64,000 nucleotides of DNA from Thermosynechococcus vestitus BP-1 (GCF_000011345.1 NC_004113.1:2399501-2463500); one strand, 5' to 3'; shown: positions 1 through 8,194, counted from the first letter of the stretch. Program-made: numbers and translations. Notes: generated from the sequence alone by a model not told the origin.

Positions 1-818
1 AATTTGAGAATCGCTTCTACCCCGATGTGGATGATACAGCGGTGGTGGTGATGGCGCTCCATGCTGTGACCCTACCCAACGAAAACCTAAAACGGCGAGC
101 CATTGAGCGGGCAGTCGCTTGGATTGCCTCAATGCAGTGTCGGCCAGGGGGTTGGGCGGCCTTTGATGTGGACAACGACCAAGATTGGCTCAATGGGATT
201 CCCTACGGGGATCTCAAGGCAATGATTGACCCGAATACTGCTGATGTTACGGCACGAGTGCTGGAGATGGTGGGTCGCTGTCAGTTGGCCTTTGATAGGG
301 TTGCCCTCGATCGCGCCCTTGCTTACTTGCGCAATGAGCAGGAACCGGAAGGCTGTTGGTTTGGCCGTTGGGGGGTGAACTACCTCTATGGTACGAGCGG
401 GGTGCTGACTGCCCTCTCCCTTGTGGCTCCTCGCTACGATCGCTGGCGTATTCGCCGTGCTGCTGAGTGGTTGATGCAGTGTCAAAATGCCGATGGTGGC
501 TGGGGTGAAACCTGCTGGAGCTACCATGACCCTTCCCTTAAGGGCAAAGGGGATAGCACCGCTTCCCAAACCGCTTGGGCGATTATTGGCCTTTTGGCCG
601 CTGGCGATGCCACGGGGGACTACGCCACAGAGGCCATTGAAAGGGGAATTGCCTATCTTCTTGAGACGCAGCGCCCAGATGGCACATGGCACGAGGATTA
701 CTTCACGGGCACTGGCTTTCCCTGCCACTTTTACTTGAAGTACCACTACTACCAGCAGCACTTTCCGCTGACTGCCTTGGGCCGTTATGCCCGCTGGCGC
801 AATCTTTTAGCCACTTAG
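1..818 (+). CDS. shc: Squalene-hopene cyclase, 3' part (5' end outside window)
   Basis: This is the C-terminal part of a class II triterpene cyclase, which folds squalene into hopene or hopanol at the membrane. The reading frame is open from base 3, so the gene starts upstream of the window. The first visible residues include DVDDTA, the DXDD proton-donor motif of this family, at about visible residues 8-11. QW-type repeats follow (QNADGGWGE, QRPDGTW), as does the aromatic tail typical of the family (HFYLKYHYYQQHFPL). The stop TAG is at 816-818. It is convergent with the protease gene, whose stop lies six bases away. No frameshift is visible. Confidence 0.95.
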   Translation, partial: FENRFYPDVDDTAVVVMALHAVTLPNENLKRRAIERAVAWIASMQCRPGGWAAFDVDNDQDWLNGIPYGDLKAMIDPNTADVTARVLEMVGRCQLAFDRVALDRALAYLRNEQEPEGCWFGRWGVNYLYGTSGVLTALSLVAPRYDRWRIRRAAEWLMQCQNADGGWGETCWSYHDPSLKGKGDSTASQTAWAIIGLLAAGDATGDYATEAIERGIAYLLETQRPDGTWHEDYFTGTGFPCHFYLKYHYYQQHFPLTALGRYARWRNLLAT

Positions 819-824
819 GTGCGC

Positions 825-1664
825 TTAGAAGGAGCGCAGTTGTTGCTGATAGGCTAAGGTATCGGTGCCACAGAGGGGTTGGGGGCTAACCACGCATTCA
901 TTGCTGAGGCCAGAGCGGATTAAATTTTCGGCAATGAACTGGCGATCGCGGGGAGCAGGGTGCGTACTTAAAATCGTCGGCGGTGCCCCTCCCTCCCGTT
1001 GCAATTTTTGCAGAAATGTCACCATCGCCCGTGGATCGTAGTGGCTGCGAGCCAATAGCCGCAACCCATAGCGATCGGCCTCCAATTCCTGCTCCCGACT
1101 GCGGGGTCGCCGAAAAGCAAGTTCCATCGCCAGTTGGACCCCGCGATCGCGCTCCAAGCCAGCTGCGGTCATTAAGCCCTGGGCGATCGCCATTTGTTGC
1201 AGTTGACGAATCACATGGCGCTGATCGATATGGCCAATTTCGTGGGCAATGACACTGGCGAGTTCCGCCTCGTTTTCTGCCCGCAGCATGAGCCCTGTTG
1301 TGACATAGACAAAGCCCCCCATGGTCGCATAGGCATTGATGTCGCGGTCTTGAATGATGTGAAATTGATAGGGCAGCCCTCGACGTTCGCCGACACTGAC
1401 CAAGCGGGCACCAATGCTATTCACATAATTTTGAGCAGCGGGATTTCGAACAAGGCGCATCCCTTGCCGTAGCATCTGCTCATGGATCTGTTGCCCCAAA
1501 GCCACCTCTTGGCGGGGCGAGATATTGGAGAGTTGGATGACCTGAAGCCCCTGCAACAGCAACCGCTGCCAGAGATTTTGTGCCTGTACCGCAACAGGAT
1601 GGAGGGCGATCGCCACCCCACAGACCAGGCTGGCCAACAGGGGAAACCAACGTTGTTTTTTCAC
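825..1664 (-). CDS. M48 family zinc metalloprotease, exported
   Basis: This is a secreted or periplasmic M48 peptidase of the BepA/LoiP/YcaL type, probably in envelope protein quality control. It has the zinc site HEIGH (about residues 141-145 from the chosen start) and a downstream EADRYG segment that would give the third ligand. The N-terminus is a signal peptide with two Lys, a hydrophobic stretch and an AQA-type cleavage site. I chose the GTG at 1664, directly before Lys-Lys. An in-frame start nine codons upstream (1691) would put a polar extension before the signal peptide. At about 279 residues it has no C-terminal TPR block, unlike BepA. The substrate is unknown. Confidence 0.85.
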   Translation of the reverse strand: MKKQRWFPLLASLVCGVAIALHPVAVQAQNLWQRLLLQGLQVIQLSNISPRQEVALGQQIHEQMLRQGMRLVRNPAAQNYVNSIGARLVSVGERRGLPYQFHIIQDRDINAYATMGGFVYVTTGLMLRAENEAELASVIAHEIGHIDQRHVIRQLQQMAIAQGLMTAAGLERDRGVQLAMELAFRRPRSREQELEADRYGLRLLARSHYDPRAMVTFLQKLQREGGAPPTILSTHPAPRDRQFIAENLIRSGLSNECVVSPQPLCGTDTLAYQQQLRSF

Positions 1665-1752
1665 GGCTGATGCTTCGCGTAAAGTCCACACCCACGCCTA
1701 GCGGCTACTTGTCCCCTTCTGACCCCTCTATTTTAGACAGTGTTCCCAAGAC

Positions 1753-2742
1753 TTAACGTTTTTTAATCTCTGGCACCCGTAGCCCTTTACTGGCCAGCCA
1801 CTCTGGGTTAAAGAGCCGCGATTGATAGCGGGAACCCCCGTCGCACAGCACTGTGACAATTGTGTGGCCGGGGCCGAGTTCCTTGGCTAGGCGTACCGCT
1901 GCCCCGACATTAATGCCCACGGAGCCCCCCATGAAAAGGCCATCGTAGTGCAGCAGTTGATAAATGACGTCAAGGCACTCTTGATCCTCAATTTGAATCG
2001 CATCATCAATGGGAGCGCCTGCTAAATTGGCTGTAATGCGGCTATTGCCAATGCCTTCAGTGATTGAACTCCCTGTGCTACTGAGGGTACCCGTTTTTAC
2101 ATAGCTATAGATAGCGCTGCCCATCGGATCAGCAATCACGGTGCGAATGGCGGGATTTTTTTCCTTGAGGAACAGGGCTACACCTGCATAGGTACCCCCC
2201 GTGCCAGTGGCTGCTACCCACGCATCAATTCGGCCATCGGTCTGCTCCCAGATTTCAGGGCCAGTGGTTTCGTAGTGGGCCTGGCGATTGGCAAGGTTAT
2301 CGAACTGGTTCGCCCAGAGGGCATTCTCCATCTCAGCAGCAATACGGCCAGAGAGCTTCACATAGTTATTGGGGTCTTTGTAGGGCACGGCAGGAACGGG
2401 GCGCACCTCGGCACCTAGGGTACGCAACAGGTCAATTTTTTCTTGGGATTGGGTATTGGGAATCACAATCAAGCACCTGTAGCCCTTGGCATTGCAGATG
2501 TGGGCTAGGCCAATGCCGGTATTGCCCGCTGTACCCTCGACCACTGTACCGCCAGGTTTGAGAAGGCCTTTTCTTTCAGCATCTTCAATAATGTAGAGGG
2601 CCGCTCGATCCTTGACGGAGCCACCGGGGTTGAGGAACTCTGCTTTACCGAGAATTTCACAGCCCGTGAGGTCACTAAAGTAATTGAGGCGAATCAGCGG
2701 CGTCTGCCCGACGGTGCCGACAAAACCCTGTTTAATATTCAT
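1753..2742 (-). CDS. cysK: Cysteine synthase A (O-acetylserine sulfhydrylase)
   Basis: This PLP enzyme makes cysteine from O-acetylserine and sulfide in the cytoplasm. The PLP lysine lies in GSVKDRA near the N-terminus, the substrate loop is EGTAGNTG, and the PLP phosphate site is the glycine-rich GTGGT. From the ATG at 2742 the protein has 329 residues, the usual length for CysK. In-frame codons upstream to 2841 give a non-homologous extension running toward tRNA-Ser, so I rejected them. It is divergent from the tRNA. It belongs to sulfur metabolism, as does the APS kinase 500 bp away, but that neighbour is in the foreign island and the closeness may be chance. CysM-type enzymes are close relatives. 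Confidence 0.92.
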   Translation of the reverse strand: MNIKQGFVGTVGQTPLIRLNYFSDLTGCEILGKAEFLNPGGSVKDRAALYIIEDAERKGLLKPGGTVVEGTAGNTGIGLAHICNAKGYRCLIVIPNTQSQEKIDLLRTLGAEVRPVPAVPYKDPNNYVKLSGRIAAEMENALWANQFDNLANRQAHYETTGPEIWEQTDGRIDAWVAATGTGGTYAGVALFLKEKNPAIRTVIADPMGSAIYSYVKTGTLSSTGSSITEGIGNSRITANLAGAPIDDAIQIEDQECLDVIYQLLHYDGLFMGGSVGINVGAAVRLAKELGPGHTIVTVLCDGGSRYQSRLFNPEWLASKGLRVPEIKKR

Positions 2743-2851
2743 GCCGTCGTTGTTTGAAGTGAACTGAATACTTTTATGGTAAAAGGCTTTGCCGCCAGAA
2801 TTCCCTTCAGGGAGAGCGATCGCCCAGTGTGCCTTTGGCATTCACCTTTGC

Positions 2852-2857
2852 TATGAT
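2852..2857 (+). promoter_or_regulatory. Probable -10 box of tRNA-Ser
   Basis: TATGAT ends 11 bases before the mature tRNA-Ser 5' end, a good fit for a -10 hexamer. No convincing -35 box was found at 16-18 bp spacing. Confidence 0.45.
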
Positions 2858-2868
2858 TGGAGATCCGT

Positions 2869-2955
2869 GGAGAGGTGGCAGAGTGGTTGAATGCGCTTGA
2901 CTCGAAATCAAGTTTAGGGTAACACCTAACGGGGGTTCGAATCCCCCCCTCTCCG
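2869..2955 (+). tRNA. tRNA-Ser(CGA)
   Basis: The cloverleaf can be drawn by eye. The acceptor stem GGAGAGG pairs with CCTCTCC and the discriminator G is at 2955. The anticodon stem CTTGA/TCAAG closes the loop CTCGAAA (anticodon CGA). A long class II variable arm is followed by a T arm with GGTTCGAATCC. The length of 87 nt fits serine tRNA, and CCA is not encoded. The foreign island begins directly after it. tRNA 3' ends are common integration sites, but I found no copy of the tRNA 3' end at the far side of the island. Confidence 0.95.
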
Positions 2956-2981
2956 TCGATATCCCCGATCACAAGTGTCGA

Positions 2982-3178
2982 ACCTACAACTTGTCCCTTG
3001 CTCCCCTGGTAGACATCAGCATCGGCCCGGACTCGTCATCCGCGAACTGGCTGAATTGATACGGCTGGGGATATGATAAAAAGCCGAAGTCTTGTTTGAT
3101 TCCACAAAACCAGATGGAGCGGCAGAGAAGGTACTGGATATTTCGCGCTTTACGGCGAGGAGCCGACAAACAAATTAG
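2982..3178 (+). pseudogene. fcl: Decayed 3' end of GDP-L-fucose synthase
   Basis: Reading across at least two frame changes gives APLVDISIGPD, then VIRELAELI, then EVLFDSTKPDGAAEKVLDIS. These match in order the C-terminal NIG-x-G-x-D / I-R-E-L-A-E-L-I / F-D-x-x-K-P-D-G-x-x-x-K-L-L-D blocks of GDP-4-keto-6-deoxymannose epimerase-reductase (Fcl/WcaG). The NAD-binding N-terminal half is absent and the tRNA-Ser gene is directly upstream. In fucose-containing capsule clusters fcl makes GDP-fucose, the donor for the two fucosyltransferases downstream. This copy cannot be functional, so GDP-fucose must come from genes elsewhere. The call rests on motif recognition only. Confidence 0.6.
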
Positions 3179-3264
3179 GATTTGGGAGCCGCTCTTGTCA
3201 AGACTCATAGGCATCCGTAGTCATTGAAGCCCGTTCCATGAGCGCCAACTTTTTGATCCAGACC

Positions 3265-3870
3265 ATGAGTAATCCCCGTGAAAACATCATCTGGCACCAG
3301 GCCACGGTGACTCGTGCTCGCCGCGAACAACTGAACGGCCACAAATCCTGTGTCCTGTGGTTTACCGGTTTGTCCGGCGCCGGCAAATCGACACTCGCCC
3401 ATGCGGTGGAGGAACGATTACATCAGCTCGGCTACCGCACCTTCGTTCTGGATGGTGACAACGTCCGACACGGCCTTTGTTCCGATCTGGGTTTCACCGA
3501 ATCCGACCGCAAGGAAAATATCCGCCGTATCGGCGAAGTCGCTAAGTTGATGATGGAAGCGGGGTTGATTGTCATGACCGCTTTCATCAGCCCCTTTCGG
3601 GCCGACCGCGAGGCTGTCCGCAACCGGATGCCACACGGGGATTTTCTGGAAATCTATTGCCAGGCCAGCCTGGAAGTCTGCGAGGCGCGCGATGTCAAAG
3701 GCCTCTACAAAAGGGCCCGAGCCGGAGAAATCAAGAATTACACTGGCATCGATTCCCCCTATGAACCGCCGCTGAAACCCGAGCTGATTGTCAATACAGA
3801 ATGTCTGACGCTGGAAGAATCGGTAGGCGCCGTCCTGCGCATGCTCCAGGAGCGAGGGGTGGTGCAATGA
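3265..3870 (+). CDS. cysC: Adenylylsulfate (APS) kinase
   Basis: This enzyme phosphorylates APS at the 3' position with ATP to make PAPS, the sulfate donor. The P-loop GLSGAGKST is near residue 36. DGDNVRHGL and the family stretch [15 protein letters not shown] follow, with FISPFRADR after them. From the ATG at 3265 the protein has 201 residues, normal for a stand-alone CysC. An ATG at 3238 would add nine residues and neither start has a clear Shine-Dalgarno site. It is the first intact gene of the island. No sulfurylase gene is present, so APS must come from the host. With the sulfotransferase at 5733 it forms a PAPS supply-and-use pair. That suggests sulfation of a glycan rather than assimilation. 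Confidence 0.93.
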   Translation: MSNPRENIIWHQATVTRARREQLNGHKSCVLWFTGLSGAGKSTLAHAVEERLHQLGYRTFVLDGDNVRHGLCSDLGFTESDRKENIRRIGEVAKLMMEAGLIVMTAFISPFRADREAVRNRMPHGDFLEIYCQASLEVCEARDVKGLYKRARAGEIKNYTGIDSPYEPPLKPELIVNTECLTLEESVGAVLRMLQERGVVQ

Positions 3871-3974
3871 CCCGCGACATCAGAACAATACGAGCCCGCC
3901 TGTCTTACGACTATGGTTTCGAATTCTTGTTTGGCAATGGTTTACAATTGGCCTGTGATGCTTTCGAGAAATAA
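3867..3974 (+). CDS. Small ORF (35 aa) coupled to cysC, possible gene fragment
   Basis: An ATG overlaps the cysC stop codon as ATGA and opens a 35-codon frame ending in TAA at 3972-3974. The product starts [20 protein letters not shown] and has no recognisable domain. The start-stop coupling suggests it was once a translated downstream gene, of which only the 5' end may remain. It could equally be a meaningless frame in a short spacer. I do not assign a function. Confidence 0.3.
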   Translation: MTRDIRTIRARLSYDYGFEFLFGNGLQLACDAFEK

Positions 3975-3997
3975 CCATTGTAAAGTTCGCTGCTCGT

Positions 3998-4519
3998 GTG
4001 CCTGCCTTCCTCAGTGAATCGCTGATGCGTGTACGTATGGCGTTTCTCCGTCTTCGTTTGGGCTACCTTGGCCCTGGTGCACACATTTTTGGAAGATGCA
4101 GGCTGACTTATCCCTCTCACATCAGGATCGGTGCCGATACTTCGATTGGCGTGCACGTCTCACTGCATGCTTCATCCCAAGGCTTCATAGTTATTGGCGA
4201 GCGTTGCGCCATTGCTGCCTACACCCGGATCATCACACCCACCCACGACTCGTCTGTTCTTCCCATCACCGCTGTCGGCATCAACAAATTGGTGTCCATC
4301 GATGACCATGTCTGGATTGGAACTGGCGCGATCATACTTCCCGGTGTCAAAATCGGTAGCCGCAGCATCGTCGCTGCAGGAGCCGTGGTGAACAGGGATG
4401 TTCCCGAAGATGTTTTGGTGGCTGGAGTGCCGGCACGCATTGTGAAAAATCTTCCGCCAGCAGAGGTGCGTTTTGGGAACGGTCTGCGGGTAAAGGAAAG
4501 TAAAAGGGCAAGTTCATGA
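3998..4519 (+). CDS. Left-handed beta-helix O-acetyltransferase (hexapeptide repeat)
   Basis: This is probably an acyl-CoA-dependent O-acetyltransferase acting on a sugar in the cytoplasm, of the WbbJ/maltose acetyltransferase type. From about residue 40 it shows hexapeptide-style repeats (IRIGADTSIG, IVIGERCAIA, VWIGTGAIILPGVKIG, SIVAAGAVV). It has the catalytic-type TPTHD segment and the usual C-terminal VPARIVKN. The frame opens with GTG at 3998; ATG at 4025 would give a protein nine residues shorter. The last bases overlap the next gene as ATGA, showing translational coupling. The acceptor sugar cannot be read from the sequence. Confidence 0.85.
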   Translation: MPAFLSESLMRVRMAFLRLRLGYLGPGAHIFGRCRLTYPSHIRIGADTSIGVHVSLHASSQGFIVIGERCAIAAYTRIITPTHDSSVLPITAVGINKLVSIDDHVWIGTGAIILPGVKIGSRSIVAAGAVVNRDVPEDVLVAGVPARIVKNLPPAEVRFGNGLRVKESKRASS

Positions 4520-5055
4520 AACTCCATCTTGGTTGCGGCAAACGCTTCATCCCTGGGTTTGTCCATATCCATACGATCGGTTATCCGCACGTGGATCACG
4601 TCGCCACGATCGACAATCTTTCCTTCATTCCAGATGGATCGGTGGATCTGATCTACAACTGCCATGTGCTCGAGCATTTCAAACGCCGGGAAGTGCCGCG
4701 TGTGCTGAAGGAATGGCATCGGTTGCTGCGGCCAGGGGGCGTTCTGAGGATCTCTGTGCCGGGTTTCGCCCAGATTTGCGAAGTCTATAGGCGCTTCGGC
4801 AAGCTCGACCTCGTCATCGGCCCGCTGTTCGGCCGGCAGGATTACCTCTACAACATCCATTACAACGTCTTCGACTTCGATTCGCTTTTGCGCTACCTCA
4901 TCGAAGCAGGATTCGTCAACATCCGGCGTTATGACTGGCGGCAGACGGAGCACGCCCATGTGGACGACTTCTCCCAAGCCTACATCCCTCACATGGATAA
5001 AGAAAACGGGATTTTGATCAGCTTGAATGTCGAATGTGAGAAGCCTTTGCTATGA
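4516..5055 (+). CDS. SAM-dependent methyltransferase (COG4627-like)
   Basis: This is a class I methyltransferase of the short type common in O-antigen and exopolysaccharide clusters. Motif I (LHLGCGKRF) is at the N-terminus. DLIYNCHVLEHF and RLLRPGGVLRISVPGF then form the post-I and motif III strands. Its 179 residues are normal for the group. Both ends overlap neighbours by ATGA (4516-4519 and 5052-5055), so it is translated as part of a coupled chain with the acetyltransferase and the FkbM-type enzyme. The substrate is presumably a sugar or glycan terminus, which is inference from context. Confidence 0.8.
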   Translation: MKLHLGCGKRFIPGFVHIHTIGYPHVDHVATIDNLSFIPDGSVDLIYNCHVLEHFKRREVPRVLKEWHRLLRPGGVLRISVPGFAQICEVYRRFGKLDLVIGPLFGRQDYLYNIHYNVFDFDSLLRYLIEAGFVNIRRYDWRQTEHAHVDDFSQAYIPHMDKENGILISLNVECEKPLL

Positions 5056-5729
5056 GTTTCTTCGCCCGCCTCGCTAATCGTCTCGGCTACCTTTACAAGC
5101 TCCATATCTTTCGTGATCCCTTTCTTCGCGAGGTTCGCCGCTGGTTCAGGGACCGTGGAGACCAAACGCTGCGCCTCGACTATCCCTTGACCAGTGATAG
5201 CCTGGTGATTGATGTAGGGGCGTACCGTGGTGACTTTGCAAACGCGATTTACGAACAATTCGGCTGTAGGGTGCTGCTGTTCGAGCCAGTGGCTGAGTTC
5301 TATGCGTATTGTGTCGAGAGATTTAGAGCGATCCCGCGCATCGAGGTGTATGGATATGGTCTGGGCACAAACGATGCATTGCTGCCAATCGAAGTGAAGG
5401 GCGATGGTTCCTCCTTTATATCCTTCGTGCAGCCTCACACGCCACAACGTCAGGCTTGCATTAAGCGTGCAGACCGTGTTTTTGAAGAATTGGCACTCAA
5501 GCAAATCGACCTGATGAAAATAAACATCGAAGGCGGAGAATACGACCTTTTGGAGCTGCTGATTTCTTCCGGCTGGATCAGGCGTATCCGCTTTCTGCAG
5601 ATTCAGTTCCACAACTTTTTTCCTGAGGCTCCTGAGCGCCGGCAGGCCATCCGCGCCAAACTGGGAGCAAGCCACGAAGAAATGTGGAATTATGAATTTG
5701 TGTGGGAAAGTTGGGTATTGAGAAGCTAA
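5052..5729 (+). CDS. FkbM family methyltransferase
   Basis: This is an FkbM-type SAM methyltransferase, a family that mostly O-methylates sugars or polyketides. The SAM-binding strand is LVIDVGAYRGDFA (around residue 50), then VLLFEPVAEFY. The family signature IDLMKINIEGGEYDLLELL lies near residues 155-173. Its 225 residues are typical. The start overlaps the preceding stop (ATGA), and three bases separate its stop from the sulfotransferase start. A second methyltransferase in the same run suggests the glycan carries more than one methyl group or differently methylated residues. Confidence 0.85.
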   Translation: MSFFARLANRLGYLYKLHIFRDPFLREVRRWFRDRGDQTLRLDYPLTSDSLVIDVGAYRGDFANAIYEQFGCRVLLFEPVAEFYAYCVERFRAIPRIEVYGYGLGTNDALLPIEVKGDGSSFISFVQPHTPQRQACIKRADRVFEELALKQIDLMKINIEGGEYDLLELLISSGWIRRIRFLQIQFHNFFPEAPERRQAIRAKLGASHEEMWNYEFVWESWVLRS

Positions 5730-5732
5730 AAA

Positions 5733-6680
5733 ATGAAGATTGCGCATATCGGTCTTCCCAAGACTGCCAGTACGTTTTTGCAAAAGCATTACTTTTCGAA
5801 GCTTCCATTTTGTTTTTATTCGACGCAATCACCCTATACCTGGCCTATTGAATTCAGGTTCATTTGGGCCACTCACCTTTTTTGGTATGAAGATTTGCTT
5901 AACAAAAATGCTCTAAAACTCCGCGACGAAAGAATCCATCATTTCAGAGTCGCGGTGAGTAAAGAGGTGGAGGGGTGGAAGAAAGGGGTAAGGTGCTGGG
6001 CTCGAACGATTGAGTGTGAGTCCATATTGCTGAGCGCCGAAGGACTATGCGGCTTGTCAGCGGAGATGACTGACGTGCATATGGAACTCTTGCGCTGCGC
6101 AGGTGTGGAGAAAGCCATGTTTGTGATTCGCAGACAAGACAAGTATGCGCTCTCTTTGTGGCGGCAGTTCATTTTGCGCGAAGACCGATTCAGTCGTTTT
6201 GTGAATTTCGCCACGTTATTCGGGTGTAATAACGATAATCCCATCGTCGATCTTGATTGGTCTCGCTATATTGAGGCTCTCCACGCCGTATTCGGCCGGG
6301 AGAATGTGCTCGTTCTGCCCTACGAGATGATGATCGAGGCGCCTGATTTGTTTTTCTTCAGATTTGAATCTTTTGCCGAGCTTGAACATGGCCAGTCGCG
6401 ACCCGATATGGGGATAAGGGAGAACTTGTCATCTCGCGATGAGACCTATCGTGGTTATGTGATGGACGATTGGCTTGTTTTCGATCGGTTACCATTGTTG
6501 AGAAGGGCATGGCGCAGATTGGCGCGTAGCATCCCATTTATTAAAGATATGGGTAGCATAATTCATGAAACCAGGGTCTCTGATTCCATGCTCGAACTTT
6601 TGCTGACGCGTTATCGAGACTCTAATGCGCGGTTGCAAGAGAAAATCGACGTTGATCTAAGGGATTATGGCTATTTGTGA
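5733..6680 (+). CDS. PAPS-dependent sulfotransferase family protein
   Basis: The N-terminus IAHIGLPKTASTFLQKHYF matches the 5'-phosphosulfate loop of sulfotransferases (a G-x-P-K-x-x-x-T pattern). A segment around residue 190 (ENVLVLPYEMMIEAPDLFF) resembles the region after the 3'-phosphate site. Its 315 residues fit the bacterial carbohydrate sulfotransferase group. It lies in the same coupled run as APS kinase, which makes its co-substrate, and the following fucosyltransferase gene starts 14 bases before its stop. I infer O-sulfation of the island's glycan. The weak overall conservation leaves the acceptor open. Confidence 0.75.
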   Translation: MKIAHIGLPKTASTFLQKHYFSKLPFCFYSTQSPYTWPIEFRFIWATHLFWYEDLLNKNALKLRDERIHHFRVAVSKEVEGWKKGVRCWARTIECESILLSAEGLCGLSAEMTDVHMELLRCAGVEKAMFVIRRQDKYALSLWRQFILREDRFSRFVNFATLFGCNNDNPIVDLDWSRYIEALHAVFGRENVLVLPYEMMIEAPDLFFFRFESFAELEHGQSRPDMGIRENLSSRDETYRGYVMDDWLVFDRLPLLRRAWRRLARSIPFIKDMGSIIHETRVSDSMLELLLTRYRDSNARLQEKIDVDLRDYGYL

Positions 6681-7704
6681 GAGCGGGGCTTTACCCTCAC
6701 ACGTCGGTGCTCTCTCCTATAGTGGAGGGGCTGCATCTAGTTTTTTCGGGCGGCGTAACGCCGATGGTCTGAATGACAAGTGGTTAGCCTTGCGTGATGC
6801 TTTCCGAGCTGCCGGAGGTGACCTTTTAGCCATCGAGGATGCCAGAAGTGCGGCTCTCGACTTCGTCATCCATGTCAATGCTCATCGACTTCGGCACGAC
6901 GTGCCGGCGTTTGTGATTCTGGCGGAATCCGAGTTTATACATCCCCCTAATGTGGATTGGCGGATGCTGCAACAGTACAAGGGAATTTTTACTTGGATGC
7001 CTGATCTCGTCCGCCGGGGAATTGGAACCGAGATCTGCCTGGCCCACCCTCTGGGCGCGGGCGTGGTCGATGGCTATCAAGAGCGACCCCAGCTTCTGGT
7101 AATGATTGCCTCCAACAAGGCTTTGCCCGTTTGGCGTCCTGCGGTCGATCTCTATCGGGAACGCGTGCGAGCAATTCGCTGGTTTGAAAAGCACGCCCCC
7201 CAGGCTTTTGCGCTCTACGGACATGACTGGGATAAATCCCCACGTTTGCCGACACCCCTGGGCGGCATTGTCCATGGGGTCGAGTTTGTGCTCCCCTGGC
7301 GGCTGCAATGGTTTCCCTCGTGGAAAGGCGTGATCCCCAGCAAGCGGGAGGTTTTGCGGCACGCGCGTTTTTCCCTGTGTTATGAGAACGTTCGCGGCTT
7401 GCGCGGCTATATTACTGAAAAAATCTTCGACGCCTTTTGTGCTGGTAACGTGCCGGTTTACTGGGGTGCAGAGGATATTACCGACTATATACCAGCAGAC
7501 TGCTTCATCGACCGCAGGGCATTTGGCGATTACGCCGATCTTTACCGTTACCTCACGAGTATGCCGGAGACTCGCTATATCCAATACCAGCAGGCCATTT
7601 GCGATTTTCTGGTCTCTCCCGCAGCCAAACGCTTTTCCAGTGAAATCTTCGCCACCACCATTGTCGGTAAGGTGCTCGACACTTTGGGGCGCCGCGATGA
7701 GTAA
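6667..7704 (+). CDS. Glycosyltransferase family 10 (alpha-1,3/1,4-fucosyltransferase)
   Basis: This enzyme transfers fucose from GDP-fucose to a glycan. The diagnostic GT10 block lies at about residues 235-285. It consists of FSLCYENVRG, GYITEKIFDAF, GNVPVYWGA, then DYIPADCFIDRR. Upstream segments (DFVIHVNAH, AESEFI, HPLG) also fit. Its 345 residues are within the bacterial range. The ATG at 6667 lies inside the end of the sulfotransferase gene (14-base overlap) and the stop overlaps the next start. H. pylori FucT, a member of this family, builds Lewis antigens. Linkage and acceptor here are unknown. Confidence 0.88.
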   Translation: MAICESGALPSHVGALSYSGGAASSFFGRRNADGLNDKWLALRDAFRAAGGDLLAIEDARSAALDFVIHVNAHRLRHDVPAFVILAESEFIHPPNVDWRMLQQYKGIFTWMPDLVRRGIGTEICLAHPLGAGVVDGYQERPQLLVMIASNKALPVWRPAVDLYRERVRAIRWFEKHAPQAFALYGHDWDKSPRLPTPLGGIVHGVEFVLPWRLQWFPSWKGVIPSKREVLRHARFSLCYENVRGLRGYITEKIFDAFCAGNVPVYWGAEDITDYIPADCFIDRRAFGDYADLYRYLTSMPETRYIQYQQAICDFLVSPAAKRFSSEIFATTIVGKVLDTLGRRDE

Positions 7705-8125
7705 GCATTGGGATGCAACGACCCTGGGCCTGTTCCTTCTGTCCTTTAGCATTCCGGCGCGGATGACAGCTGTGATGGAAACTGTCGTTGTGCAATACAC
7801 CTATGCCTATTATTTTTATTTTCAGCGCATCGCAGGTAGTACGGACGTGAGCGTGCAAGCTGAAGCGACATCAAGTATAACCAACGCCCTCTTGCCACTC
7901 TATTGGGTTTGTGGCAGCTTTCTGTGTCTTGCGGCAGCCCAACAGACGATTTTGAGCATCTATCGGGCGCGAGGCATGCAGCCCACTTGCTTCTCCACGA
8001 AACGGGGTGTTTTTGCTGGGGCCGTCTTGCTTGGGGTCTTTTTCCTGTTATTCTTCCTCCGGGCAGGCCGTAGTGTCGCGAGCTCTTTGGCCATCATCTT
8101 GCTCACTGCAGGCCTAACAAAATAG
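7697..8125 (+). CDS. Small multi-pass membrane protein, unknown
   Basis: This 142-residue protein starts with an ATG at 7697, overlapping the GT10 stop by eight bases. It shows about four hydrophobic segments: near residues 8-40 (rich in Tyr and Phe at its end), 60-85, 100-120 and 125-140. No motif is recognised. The same frame is open further upstream, to 7382, but that part is the shadow of the GT10 gene. It could be a polymer export accessory, a small polymerase-like protein or a remnant of a larger membrane protein. Its place between two fucosyltransferases suggests a role in the same pathway. Confidence 0.55.
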   Translation: MSKHWDATTLGLFLLSFSIPARMTAVMETVVVQYTYAYYFYFQRIAGSTDVSVQAEATSSITNALLPLYWVCGSFLCLAAAQQTILSIYRARGMQPTCFSTKRGVFAGAVLLGVFFLLFFLRAGRSVASSLAIILLTAGLTK

Positions 8126-8194
8126 GTAGCCTTTCAGCATCTTCGTACTGCGGCGTTTTTCCACACCCTGCTTCGTCAGAAATTGAGCTGAGCC

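Noticed and set aside
129-761. 210-codon minus-strand frame
   Set aside because: It lies opposite the squalene-hopene cyclase, with no motif.
2982-3178. Programmed frameshifting in the fcl-like sequence
   Set aside because: No slippery site is present, the NAD-binding half is absent and no start exists. Decay is the simpler reading.
4219-4992. 257-codon open frame on the minus strand
   Set aside because: It is antisense to the acetyltransferase and methyltransferase genes, has no motif, and arises from their third-position bias.
6826-7800. 324-codon open frame on the minus strand
   Set aside because: It lies opposite the clear GT10 gene and has no domain. It is a shadow.
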